From contig NC_087069.1 in the NCBI RefSeq assembly GCF_963678635.1, positions 26,340,303-26,400,302 of the forward strand: a DNA stretch of 60,000 bases, in the 5' to 3' direction. This DNA is from Symsagittifera roscoffensis (taxonomy: Eukaryota; Xenacoelomorpha; Acoela; Convolutidae). Shown here piece after piece: positions 44,201 to 56,900 of this stretch. The position numbers and the translations under genes are program-made. Positions within the stretch are counted from its first letter, which is position 1, and each line of letters starts with the position of its first letter. The notes below the pieces were generated by a model, which was given only the letters and a program-made list of their open reading frames with translations, made no database searches and had not been told where the DNA came from.

Positions 44201-46980
44201 AATGAGGAGTTTCCAGACTTATGCAATTTGAGTTAAAAAATAGGTTTACGTTGAAATCTTGTAGCTGGTCTTCGAAAAAAAATTCTTAATTACTCTCCAA
44301 AATATGGCTTTTTTTGAAAGTTTCGGCTATTTAAAATAAAGTTAAGTTCCAATTCTAGTGTTCTAAGGCAAATTAAAAGATGAGTGTTATTATTTAAGCT
44401 GGTTTTTGAAATTATTGTTTTTATTGTTACTGTTTGTTCAAAATACTGTTTCCTTTTGAAGCTTGCAGTCATGTAAACATAAGATAGTTCCACTTTCAGA
44501 CTTCTGAGGCAAATAATAAATTGAATTTGAAATTTATTAGCTCTTCAGTAGGATTTCCATTACGGCGAAAATATGGCTTTTTTTGAGATCTTCAGCCGAG
44601 TAAAATTGAGATAATCTCCGGTTCTTTTAATTTGAGGACAAATATAGTAAAAACCAAAACTTGAATGCTTGTATTTAGAAAAATTAGTACTGTTATCAAA
44701 ACCTTGTTTGTATTCGAAGCTTGCAGCCAGTTTCAGATAAAATATATACAGGTTCTAGCGTATCGAGTGAAAAAAGGAGTAAATTGGATTTTATTAGCTC
44801 GTTTTTCATAACACTGTTAGTGTTCATCCAAATTATTGATTTCTTCTGAAGCTTTCAGTCAGCTAAATTTAGGATATTTCCAGTTTCTAGTCTTCCGAGG
44901 TAAAAACTGAGAGTAGTTTGATAATTTTTAACTCCTCGTAGAAATTTTACGTAATTCAAAACAAGATTTCTTCTTGAAGCTGTCAGTCAAAAAACGTGAA
45001 ATGTTTTCAGATTCTAGCATTCTGGTGCAAAAAGTAAGATCAATTGTTTATTTTGTAGCTCGTCTCCGATAAAACCGTTAGGATTTTATCAAAAAACTTT
45101 GTTTTGTTTAATTTCAATTCAGTGAAGTTATGATAAATTCCGGTTTCGAGCACTCTGAGGAAAAAAGTAGGACAAAATAAGAAACACTAGCTCGTCTTTG
45201 GAATTAAATCTGCCGTTTATCTAAAGCATCGTTTCCTTTGTAAGCTTTTAGCCAGGTAAATTTTGGATAATTTTGAGATTCGAGCATTCTGCGGAAAAAT
45301 AAAAGAATGAAATGAAATTTAGTTGCTCGTTATTGGACTCAACAAAATCATTTAACTAAAACATTGTCAACCTTTGATGCTCCTGGCTGGACAAAAACAA
45401 AGAGTTTCCAGACTTAAGCATTTTAAGCGAAAAAAATTAGGTTTATGTTAAAATCTAGTAGCTTATCTTTGAAACTAACGTTACTTTTTCTCCAAAACAT
45501 GGCCTTTTTTGAAAATTTTGGCTATTTCTTGTAAAGTTATTTCCCAATTCTAGTGTTCTGAAGCGAAATATAAAATGAATGTAATTTTTAAAGCTTGCTT
45601 TTGAAACTATTGTTACTGTTTGTTCAAATTACTGTTTCCTTTTGAGGTAAACATAGGAAAGTTCCACTTCTAGCTTTCTGAGGAGAAAAAACAACTTGAA
45701 AGTTAGTAACTCTTCTTTGGAATTGCCGAAACTTTTTATACAATGTACCGTTTTATTTTGTGGCTACCGCTACGATTCATTCAAAAAACTGTTTTTTTAA
45801 GCTTACAGACAAATAAAACTGACATGTTCTCAGATTCTTGGTTCTGATGCAACGAACAAGAGTAAAATGAAATTAAATTTTGATCTTTGTAGTAATTTTA
45901 CCGTTTACTGTTTATCAAAACATTATTTGTCTTTGAAGCTTCCAGTGATTTAAAGTTAAGATATTCACAGGTTAAAGTATTTCGAGGGAGAAAAAGAGTT
46001 AATTGAAGTTTGTTAGCTCGTCTTTCATAACACTGTTAGTGTTCATCCAAATTAATGGTTTCTTCTGAAGCTTTCAGTCAGGTTATTTTAGGATATTTCC
46101 AATTTTTAGTCTTCCAAGGTAAAAAATGAGAGTAGTTTGATAATTTTTAACTCCTCGTAGGAATTTTACCGCTTATTCAAAACAAGGTTTCTTCTTGAAG
46201 CTGTCAGTCAAAAAAAATTAAATTACTTTCAGATTCTATTATTCAGTAGCTCGTTAGGATTTTATGAAAAAATTTTGTTTTGTTCAATTTTAATTCATTG
46301 AAGATATGATGTATTCCGTATTCGAGCACTCTGAGGAAAAAAGTTGGACAAAAATTTAAAACACTAGCTCGTGTTTGGAATAAGTCTGCAGTTTATCTAA
46401 AGCATCGTTTTCTTTCTAAGCTTTTAGCCAGATAAATTTTTTATAATTTTGATTTTCGAGCATTCTGCGGAAAAATAAAAAAATGAAATGAAAATTAGTT
46501 GCTTGTATTTGGAATTAAAACGGTCGTTTATTCAAAACATTGTTAACTTTTGATGCTTTTGACTAGGCAAACATATGGAGTTTCCAGACTTAAGCAATTT
46601 GAGTTAAAAAATATGTTTACGTTGAAATAGGTTTAGTATCTGCTCTTTGAAAAAAACATTACTTGTTCTCCAAAAAATGACTTCTTTTGAACATTTCGGC
46701 TATTTAAACTAAAGATATTTCCAGATTCCAGTGTTCTAAGTCAAAATGTAAGATGAATGTAAATTTTTTAAGATTGTTTCTGAAATTATTGTTAATGTTT
46801 GTTCAAAATATTGTTTCCTTTTGAAGCGTGCAGTCTGGTAAACATAAGACAGTTCCATTTTTAGCCTTCTGAGGCAAAAATAAAACTAATTTGAAAATTA
46901 CTAGCTCTTCATTGGGACTTCAATTATTGTTTATCCAAAAACGGCTTTTTTGAAATCTTCAGCAGTGTAGAATTGAGATA

Positions 46981-49900
46981 TTCCCCGGTTCTTGTAATCG
47001 GATGCAACAAAGTTAAAGTATTAAGTTAAAGTATTCACAGGTTAAGTTAAAGTATTCACAGGTTCTAGCGTATCGAGGGAAAAAGGAGTAAATTTAAGTT
47101 TATCAGCTCGTCTTTCATAACACTGTTAGAGTTCATCCAAAACATTGGTTTCATTTGAAGCTTACAGTCATGTAAAATTAGGACATTTCCAGTTTCTAGT
47201 CTTCCGAGGTAACAAATGAGACAAACTGAAAAAATTTAACTCCCCTTAGGACTTTTATCGCTTCTTCAAAACAATGTTTTTTTTTGAAGCTTTCAGTCAA
47301 AAAACACGATTCAAGCTTTCAGGTTCTCGCATTCTGGGGCAAAAACTAAAATCAATTTGGATATTTAGTAGCTCGTCTCCGATAAAACCGTTAGCATTTT
47401 ATCAAAAGTTTGGTTATGTTTATTTTCTTTTCAGTGAAGATATGATGTTTTACGGATTCGAGCAATCTGAGGAAAAAAGTAGGACAAAATTTTAAAAAAA
47501 ACTAGCTTGTCTTCGGAATTGAGTCTACCGTTTATCTAAAGCATCGTTTCCTTTCTAAGCTTTTAGCCAGTTAAATTTTGGATATTTTTTTTAGATTCGA
47601 GCATTCTGCGGAAAACTATAAGAATGAAATGAAATTTAGTTGCTTGTTACTGGACTTAACAAAATCAACTATCTAAAACATTGTAAAACATTGTCGACCT
47701 TTGATGCTTTTGGCTAGACATAAATAAAGAGTTTCCACACTTAAGCACACTTACTTTTTCTCCAAAACATGGTTTTTTTGAAAATTTTGGCTATTTAAAG
47801 TAAAGATATTTCCCAATTCTAGTGTTCTGAAGCGAAATATAAGATGAATGTAACTTTTGAAGCTTGCTTTTGAAATTATTGTAACTGTTTGTTGAAATTA
47901 CTGTTTCTTTTGACACGTGAAGTCAGGTAAACCCTCTGAGGCAAAAAAACCTTCTGAGGCAAAAATAGCTTTTTATTGGGAATTCCGCTACTATTTATGC
48001 AATATACGGCTTCTTTTTAAAATCTTCAGCCCAGTAAAATTGAGATATTCCCCGGTTCTTGTAATCTGATGCAACAAATAATATGAAAATGAAACTTGAA
48101 AGCTTGTTTTTGGTAAAATTGTTACCCTTATCAAAACCTTTTGGTATTCGAAGCTCACAGCCAGTTTAAGTTAAGGTATTTTAGCTGCTTGTAATTGGAT
48201 TTAACAAAATCGTTTATCCAAAACATTGTTAACCTTTGATGCTTTTGGCAAGACAAAAATGAAGAAATTCCAGACTTGATCATTTCGAGTTAAAAAAAAA
48301 TAGGAAATAACGTCACTTTTCCTCGAAAACATGGCTGTTTTTGAAAATTTCGGCAATTTAAAGTAGAGATAATTTTGTGTTTTGAAGCGAAGTGTAAGAT
48401 GAATGTAACTTTTTAAGCTTGCTTTTGAAATTATTGATACGGTTTGTTCAAATTAGTGTTTCCTTTTGAAACGTGCAGTCAGGTAAACATAGGAGAGTTC
48501 CACTTTTAGCCTTCTGAGGCAAAAAATAAAACTAAGTTGAAAACTAACGGCTCTTCAATGGGATTTCCACTATTATTTATCCCATATACGGCTTTTTCTT
48601 GAGATCTTCAGCCAAGTAAAAACGAGATATTCCCCGGTTCTTGTAATCGGATGCAACAAAGTTAAAGTATTAAGTTAAAGTATTCACAGGTTAAGTTAAA
48701 GTATTCACAGGTTCTAGCGTATCGAGGGAAAAAGGAGTAAATTTAAGTTTATCAGCTCGTCTTTCATAACACTGTTAGAGTTCATCCAAAACATTGGTTT
48801 CATTTGAAGCTTACAGTCATGTAAAATTAGGACATTTCCAGTTTCTAGTCTTCCGAGGTAACAAATGAGACAAACTGAAAAAATTTAACTCCCCTTAGGA
48901 CTTTTATCGCTTCTTCAAAACAATGTTTTTTTTTGAAGCTTTCAGTCAAAAAACACGATTCAAGCTTTCAGGTTCTCGCATTCTGGGGCAAAAACTAAAA
49001 TCAATTTGGATATTTAGTAGCTCGTCTCCGATAAAACCGTTAGCATTTTATCAAAAGTTTGGTTATGTTTATTTTCTTTTCAGTGAAGATATGATGTTTT
49101 ACGGATTCGAGCAATCTGAGGAAAAAAGTAGGACAAAATTTTAAAAAAAACTAGCTTGTCTTCGGAATTGAGTCTACCGTTTATCTAAAGCATCGTTTCC
49201 TTTCTAAGCTTTTAGCCAGTTAAATTTTGGATATTTTTTTTAGATTCGAGCATTCTGCGGAAAACTATAAGAATGAAATGAAATTTAGTTGCTTGTTACT
49301 GGACTTAACAAAATCAACTATCTAAAACATTGTAAAACATTGTCGACCTTTGATGCTTTTGGCTAGACATAAATAAAGAGTTTCCACACTTAAGCATTTT
49401 GAGCGAAAAAAAATAAGTTTACGTTAAAATCTAGTGGCTGGTCTTTGAAAATAACGCTACTTTTTCTCCAAAACATGGTTTTTTTGAAAATTTTGGCTAT
49501 TTAAAGTAAAGATATTTCCCAATTCTAGTGTTCTGAAGCGAAATATAAGATGAATGTAACTTTTGAAGCTTGCTTTTGAAATTATTGTAACTGTTTGTTG
49601 AAATTACTGTTTCTTTTGACACGTGAAGTCAGGTAAACCCTCTGAGGCAAAAAAACCTTCTGAGGCAAAAATAGCTTTTTATTGGGAATTCCGCTACTAT
49701 TTATGCAATATACGGCTTCTTTTTAAAATCTTCAGCCCAGTAAAATTGAGATATTCCCCGGTTCTTGTAATCTGATGCAACAAATAATATGAAAATGAAA
49801 CTTGAAAGCTTGTTTTTGGTAAAATTGTTACCCTTATCAAAACCTTTTGGTATTCGAAGCTCACAGCCAGTTTAAGTTAAGGTATTTTAGCTGCTTGTAA

Positions 49901-50335
49901 TTGGATTTAACAAAATCGTTTATCCAAAACATTGTTAACCTTTGATGCTTTTGGCAAGACAAAAATGAAGAAATTCCAGACTTGATCATTTCGAGTTAAA
50001 AAAAATAGGAAATAACGTCACTTTTCCTCGAAAACATGGCTGTTTTTGAAAATTTCGGCAATTTAAAGTAGAGATAATTTTGTGTTTTGAAGCGAAGTGT
50101 AAGATGAATGTAACTTTTTAAGCTTGCTTTTGAAATTATTGATACGGTTTGTTCAAATTAGTGTTTCCTTTTGAAACGTGCAGTCAGGTAAACATAGGAG
50201 AGTTCCACTTTTAGCCTTCTGAGGCAAAAAATAAAACTAAGTTGAAAACTAACGGCTCTTCAATGGGATTTCCACTATTATTTATCCCATATACGGCTTT
50301 TTCTTGAGATCTTCAGCCAAGTAAAAACGAGATAT
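46981..50335 (+). repeat. Segmental tandem duplication inside the array (1.65-1.71 kb, two copies)
   Basis: 46981-48629 and 48630-50335 are nearly identical. Copy 1 lacks about 57 bp near 47750 that copy 2 retains, so offsets change from 1649 to 1706 bp. Each copy starts with a short triplicated AAGTTAAAGTATTCACAGGTT block (full or partial). The 73-codon ORFs at 47274 and 48923 are copies of one chance frame. Confidence 0.92.
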
Positions 50336-51649
50336 TCCCCGGTTCTTGTAATCTGATGCAACAAATAATATACAAATGAAACTTGAAAGCTTGTAATTAG
50401 AAAAATTGATACCGTTATCAAGACCTTGTTTGTATTCGAAACTTACAGCCAGTTTAAGTTAAGGTATTCATAGGTTCTAGTGTATCGAGGGAAAAAGGAG
50501 TAAATTGACTCCTATTCGCTCGTCTTTCATAACACTGTTAGAGTTCATCCAAAATATTGGTTTCATTTGTAGCTTACAGTCATGTAAATTTAGGATATTT
50601 CCAGTTTCTAGTCTTCCGAGGTAAAAAATGAGACATAGTTGAAAGTTTTAAACTACTCTTAGGAATTTTACCGCTTATTCAAAACAATGTTTCCTTTTGA
50701 AGCTGTCAGTTTAAAAAACGTAAATTGAGTCCAGTATCCAAGCCATTGCTAAATTTTGAAATTTTTAGCTAGATAAGGTGGAAAGTTTACCAAATTCTAG
50801 CCTCTTGAGGCATAACGTAAGACTATAATTGTTAAATTGTTTTTTAGCTAGCTCGTCTTTGTAAAAAGTTTCAGCGTTCATCCATATCCTTGTTTTATTT
50901 TGAAGCTGGCACTCAGTTTAAAAAAAGATTATTTCCAGATTCTAGCTTTATGAGGTGAAAAAATAGACTTAATTCAAATTTTTTAGCTCGGGTTAGAATT
51001 TACCGGTAAATTATGGGCAAACGTTTGTGTATTTTTGAAGCTTTCAGTCCAAAAAACATAGCTTATTTTCAAACTCTAATAATCGGAGGCAAAAAATATG
51101 AACTAAAAAGAAACTTAGTTGCTCGTCTTTGGGACTATCGTTAATGTTTTTTCGAATTATTGGTTTCTTTTCTATGCTTTCAGCTAGATAAAACTAAGAA
51201 ATTAAGACATTACTAGCAAAATAGGCTGAAATTCAAATTTGAAAGTATTTTCGAAATACCATTGTCATTTGTCGAACACGTAGTTTTCTTTCGAATCTTT
51301 CCCTCAAGTCAGTTTAGAAAATTTCCGTACTCGACTCTTCGAATTTATAGTTATCGCTAATCCAAAACATCCTTTGCTTTTGAGACTTTCAGTCGCGCAA
51401 GAGGCAGTATGTTTTCAAATTCTGGTATACTGAAGCAAAAGTTAGATCTGCGGTGAAGTTTAATAACTTGTAAATTGAAATTACCATTACCGCTTAACGA
51501 AAACACTTTTCTTTTGAAACTTTCAGTCAAGTAAACTTAGGAGTTTTCTCGATTTTAGCCTATGAGGTAGAAAAAAAACGAAATTGAAGTTTTGTAGCTC
51601 GTTTTTGGAATTAATATCATCCTTTCTTCAAGTCTCTTTTTTTATTTTC

Positions 51650-53905
51650 AATAAGAAAAAAATAAAAAAAACCTCCAAACTTTAGAATGATTAGGCAAAA
51701 ATTAGACAACACTTAATTTTAGTGGCTGTTTTATTGGATTAACCTTACCGTTTGTCTACTACTTTGCTTCTTTGAATTTTTTTAGCTAACAATGATAGTT
51801 TTTTTGAGGCAATATGTATGTTTAAAACGAAACTTATCGAAGCTTTAAGTCAAGTATAGTTGAGATTTTTCTAGGTTCTAGAAATCTAAGGCAAAAAACT
51901 AAATTAAACTTTAGTTGATCGCCTGTGAAAATTTATTACTGTTAATCAAAGCATCGTTTCATTTCGAAGCTTTCAGTCAGATTACGCTAAAGGAGTTTCA
52001 GTTTCTAGTTTTTTGAGGCAAAAAGTAGGAGCACGGTAAAATTTACTTGCTCATATTTAAAATTATCATTACCCTTCATCTAAAACGTCTTTTTTTGAAG
52101 CTATCAACCAAAACAATAAGGATACTTCCAAATTTTGGCAAACTGAGATAAAAAAAAAAGTAGGTTGAACCTTAGCGGCCCGGTTTTGGAATTACCGTTA
52201 CCGTTCATTTGAACCATTTTTTCCATTTAAAGCTTTCATACAAGTACAGCTAGGATAATTCCAGACTCAGGCATTATGAGGCAAATAGTAAGAATCAATT
52301 AAATTTTGTAGCTCGTTTTCAGAATTACTATCACCGTTTGTTTCCTTATGAACTTTTCATTCAAGTATAACTAAGTTATTTTCAGATTCTAGGATTCTGA
52401 GGAAAAAAAGTAATATCCAATTGAAATTTTGTTGCTTTTTGCCAAAATGTTCGTTACCGACTTTTTTTTCGAAGCTCTAAGTAAAGGAAAGGTAAATGTT
52501 TATAGATTTTAGCATCTTGGAGCAAAAAGAAGGACTAAATTGAGAACTGTTGCATCTTTTTGGAGTTACCGTTACCATTTGCCCAAAACACAGTTTTTTT
52601 TGAAGCTACCAGCCAGCCAATTGAAGTTAAGATATTTTCAAATTCGAGCTATCTGAAAATGAAAAAGTGTGATGAAACTAAAACTTTTTTTTTCTTCTTT
52701 GGTTTTGATTTGCTCGTCAATTTGCTCGTCATTTACGTTTAGTTTATTTGACCCCGAAATAACCATAACAGCTTATTGAAAGGTAGAATTTTCCTAGATT
52801 CTAACAATTTAAGGAAAAATTAAAGAAAAAATTGCAAGTTAGTAGCTCTTTTTTTGAAACTACTCCATGATATAACATTTGTCCAAGACATTGTGTTTTT
52901 TGAAGCTTTCAGCCAGGAAAAATAAGATATTTCCACATTCTAGCCATCTGAGACAAAGTTAGATTAAATTGCAAGTGAATAGCTTTACAAAAAAAATTGT
53001 CCCAAACAACGTTTTTCGAAGTTTTCAATCAAAAAAAGTATGTTTCCAAATTTTATCATTCTGAGGCAAAATTAGACAAAATGAATTTTAGTTGGTATTT
53101 TTTAGGATTACTGTTACTATTTCTTCAAAAAATTCTTTTACAGTAAAAAAAAATAAAAAACCTCCAAACTTTAGCATGATGAGGCAAAAATTAGACAGCA
53201 CTTAACTTTAGTGGCTATTTTATTGGATTAACGTTACCGTTTGTCTACTACTTTGCTTCTTTGAAACTTTTAGCTAACAATGATAGTTTTTTTTGAGGTA
53301 ATATGTAGGTTTAAAAGGAAACATATCGAAGCTTTAAGTCATGTACCGTTGAGATTTTTCTAGGTTCTAGAAATCTAAGGCAAAAAACTAAATTAAACTT
53401 TAGTTGATCGCCTGTGAAAATTTATTACTGTTAATCAAAGCATCGTTTCATTTCGAAGCTTTCAGTCAGATTACGCTAAAAGAGTTTCAGTTTCTAGTTT
53501 TTTGAGGCAAAAAGTAGGAGCACGGTAAAATTTACTTGCTCATATTTAAAATTATCATTACCCTTCATCTAAAACGTCTTTTTTTGAAGCTATCAACCAA
53601 AACAATAAGGATACTGTGGATAAGAATCTGTGGTTCTAGAAATTTGTGTTTTTCGAATCTTTCAGCCAGGAAAACAAGATATTTTTACAATCTAGCCATC
53701 TGAGGCAAAGTTAGATTAAATTGCAAGTTAATAGCTCTTCCTTGGAATTAGAAAAAAAATGTCCAAAACAAAGTTTTTCGAAGTTTTCAATCAAAAAAAG
53801 TATGTTTCCAGTTTTTAGCATTCTGAGGCAAAATTAGACAAAAGAATTTTGGCTGGTATTTTTTAGAATTACTGCTAGCATTTGTTCAAAAAAATTCTCT
53901 CACAG
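51650..53905 (+). repeat. Block duplication with internal loss in the monomeric zone
   Basis: Segment A (about 51655-52125) recurs as A' (53147-53614). Segment B (about 52890-53135) recurs as B' (53638-53905). The order A-X-B-A'-B' means one ~1.49-kb block was duplicated and the second copy lost the ~760-bp middle X. The join in A' follows AACAATAAGGATAC. Confidence 0.85.
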
Positions 53906-56900
53906 CTTTCAATCAAGTAAAATAAGATACTAAAATGAAGTTTCATGGCTCGCTTTTGGTTTTACCCTCAACTTTTGTCCAAAACATCATTTCTATTTGG
54001 AGCTTTCAGTCAATTAAAATTAAGATATTTCAAGATTTTAGCAGTTTCTCCAAAACGAACTAAATTGAAAGTTATAGCTCTTCTTTTCATACACCGTTAC
54101 TGTATATCCAAACCATCATTTATATTTGAAACTTTTAGCCAGATAAAGTGGGAGTTTTACCAAGTTCTAACATTCTGAGGCAACGCGTAAGACTGAAATT
54201 GTTTAATTGATAATTGGTAGCTCGTTTTTGTATCTAAGCTTAGCGTTCATCCAAAACATCGTTTCTATTCGAAGCTATCACTCAGAATACCATTAGATTA
54301 TTTTGCAGAAAACAAGACTGAATTGAAGAAAAATAGCAGGTCTTTGGAGTTACCGTTACCGTTTACCTGAGACAAGCAGAAGCTTCAAATTGAAATTTAG
54401 TTGATATTTTCTCATGTTCCCGTTACGGTTTATCAAAAACATTGTTTCCTACAGAAACTTTTAGTCAGGTGAATAGAATAATTCTAGATTCTGTTTTTCT
54501 GAGGCAAAATGTAACAACGGCTCGGAATTTGGCAGCCATTCTTAGGAATCACCGATACTTTTTTCAAATTTTAGTTTAAGTTTTCAATTCGACGATAAGA
54601 CTAAAATGAATTTGGAATCTTCTTTGGAATTGCCGTTACTGTTTATTCAAAACGCTCTTTCTATTAATGATTTTCTATCAATTACGCTAGGATAATTCCA
54701 GATTAAAGCAGTCTCAGGCAAAAGTATGAAAAAACTCAAAGCTCATAGCTAGTTTTTTGGGTTTACCGTTACTTTTATCCAAATATTGTTTTCTTTTGCC
54801 AAGTGTAGTTTTAATTTTTTCAGATTTGAGCTATCTGAGGCAAGAAGTAAGATAAAATGAAAATAAGATGCTGGTCTCTGAAGTTACCGTTACGGCTTAT
54901 CATTACATTGTTTCCTTCGGAAGCTCTCAGTCTGATAAAGATGAAACTTTGCTGTATTAAATTATTCTGAGGCAAAATGAATGACTAATTTGCAATTTGA
55001 TAGCTCTTCTTTGGAATTACCGTTATGAATTTTCCAAAATACCGTTTCAATTTGAGGCTAAATTTTCAGGTTTGAGCGTTCTAAGGCAAAAATTATAATA
55101 ACAGTGAAATTATGCAACTTGTCTATTTAAGTATTATTACCCACATTTAAAATTTGGGTTTCAGTCGGAAAAAGTTGTTTCCAGATACAAGCATTCTGAG
55201 GCAAAAAGTAAGACTAAATTGATTTTTATGATTCCTTTTTTGAAACTACCGTTACGATTTATTCAAAATGTCGTTTGTTTTTGGAGCTTTTGATCAATTA
55301 CACTTGGCTAATTCCAGATTCAAGCAGTCTCAGGCATAAAAAAAATAAACTGAACCTGCATAGCTAGTTTTTGGATTTACCATTACCGTCATCCAAAACT
55401 TCGCTTTCTTTTGAAGATTTCAGCCGGGTAATTTTGCATATTTTTGTTTTCTGAGGCCAAACAAAGACTAATTAAAAACTTAGTAATTGTTTTTGGAGTT
55501 ACCATTGCAGTTTATCTGAACCATCTTTTCTTGAAAAAAATTATCCAGGTAAATATAGGGTTTTTTTTCCCAGAACCTAGTTTTTCGAGGCAAAGAGTAA
55601 AAGTAAGTTGAAATATAGTACCTGATCTTTGAAACTATTTTGTATCCAATACATTGTCTCCGATTGAAACTTTTAGGCAGGTTAAGTACGATTTTTTAAG
55701 ATTCTAGCATTCTGAGTCAAAAAGTAAGACGAAACTTTAATATGAAAATAAAATGCTTGTAATTGTAGTTACTTGTAGCGTTTATCCAAACTAACATTTC
55801 CTTTTGAAGCAGTTTTTCAGACAAAATTGGAATATCTTTAGAAAATAAAATTGTTGACTCAAAAAATAAGGCTAAATTGAAATTTTATAGCTGTTTTTTG
55901 GAATTACCGTTGCTGTTTACTCGAAACATTGCTTCTTTTGAAACTTTCAGCAAGGTGAAAGCAGGCATTTTCCTTTTTCTGGCGTTGTAGGGAACATGTA
56001 GGATTCAAAAGTTTTTAAAATAGCTTTTTTTTTGAAATTACCATTAACGTATATCAAAAACGTGTCTTATATTGAGAAAATTTCAGTTAAGTAAACAAGG
56101 GATATTTCCAGAATCTAGAATTCTGAGGCAAAAAATTACTAACCTAAATTTTAGTAGCTTGTCCTTGAGACTAACCTTACGGTTTACCAGAAGATAGCTC
56201 TTTTCGAATTTTTCATTCCAGTATAGTTAGGGTAATTCAAAATTCTGAAACAAAAATAAGACTAAATTGAAAAACAAAAGCTTGTTTTTGGAGCAGTTTT
56301 TTTTTACCGTTTATCCAAAAACTAAGACTAAACTAAAATTTATTAATTGGGATTTAGAAATATTGTGACTGTTTACGCTAAATTTTGTTTCCTTTTGAGG
56401 CCTTCAATCGGAAAAAAATTGGGATTTTTCCAGATTCTATCCTTCTGAGCAATCGATAAGTTGGTGGCTTTTCTTTTGACTTGCCGTTAACCTTTTTCGA
56501 AAACACCGTTTCGTTTTGAGGCTTTCAGAATCATTTTCAGTGCATTCTAAGGGGTAGAAGTTTAGACAAATTTGAGTTTTAATAGCTCGTTACTGGAATT
56601 ATTGATACCGCTATTCAAAAATAAATTTTTCTGAAATCTTCAGTCAAAAAAATAAGGAAGTTTTCAGGTTCTAGCATTCTGTGGCAAAAAGTGAGACTAA
56701 ATTGAAATTAGGCAGCCCTTTTTTGAAGGTATCATTACCTTTCATCCAATCTTTTGTTTTTTTTTGAATTTTTCATTTTTCAGCCTGGGAAAATTAGGAT
56801 ATTTTCAGTACTTAATATAAGGATAAATGAAAAAGATAAATTTAGACTTAAGTTGGTTGTCTTTGGTGTTATAGTTACTTTGTATCCGGAGCATCAATTC

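Larger units (their letters stand above)
21180..50700 (+). repeat. Higher-order-repeat core: nine-monomer unit of ~1.19 kb, about 24 periods
   Basis: One marker (GAAGCTGTCAGTCAAAAAAC and close variants) recurs near 21336, 22521, 23612, 24815, 25836, 27024, 28216, 29489, 30745, 31983, 33206, 34382, 35572, 36848, 38118, 39374, 40381, 41525, 42694, 43775, 44976, 46195, 47285, 48934 and 50697. Between markers, nine distinct monomer types follow a fixed order, told apart by: AACACTGTTAGTGTTCATCC; TTTTACCGCTTATTCAAAAC; GATAAAACCGTTAGGATTTT; GTCTGCCGTTTATCTAA; GGAATTAACAAATCCGTTTA; CATTACTTTTTCTCC; TTGTTACTGTTTGCTCAAAT; GGGGTTTCCATT; TCTGTTATCAAAACCTTG. Periods of ~1.0-1.1 kb mark monomer losses, ~1.27 kb an insertion, and 1.65-1.76 kb a longer variant. 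Confidence 0.95.

Noticed and set aside
47274-49144. Duplicated 73-codon ORF as a conserved gene pair
   Set aside because: It is satellite sequence in a recent segmental duplication, not conserved in other HOR periods.
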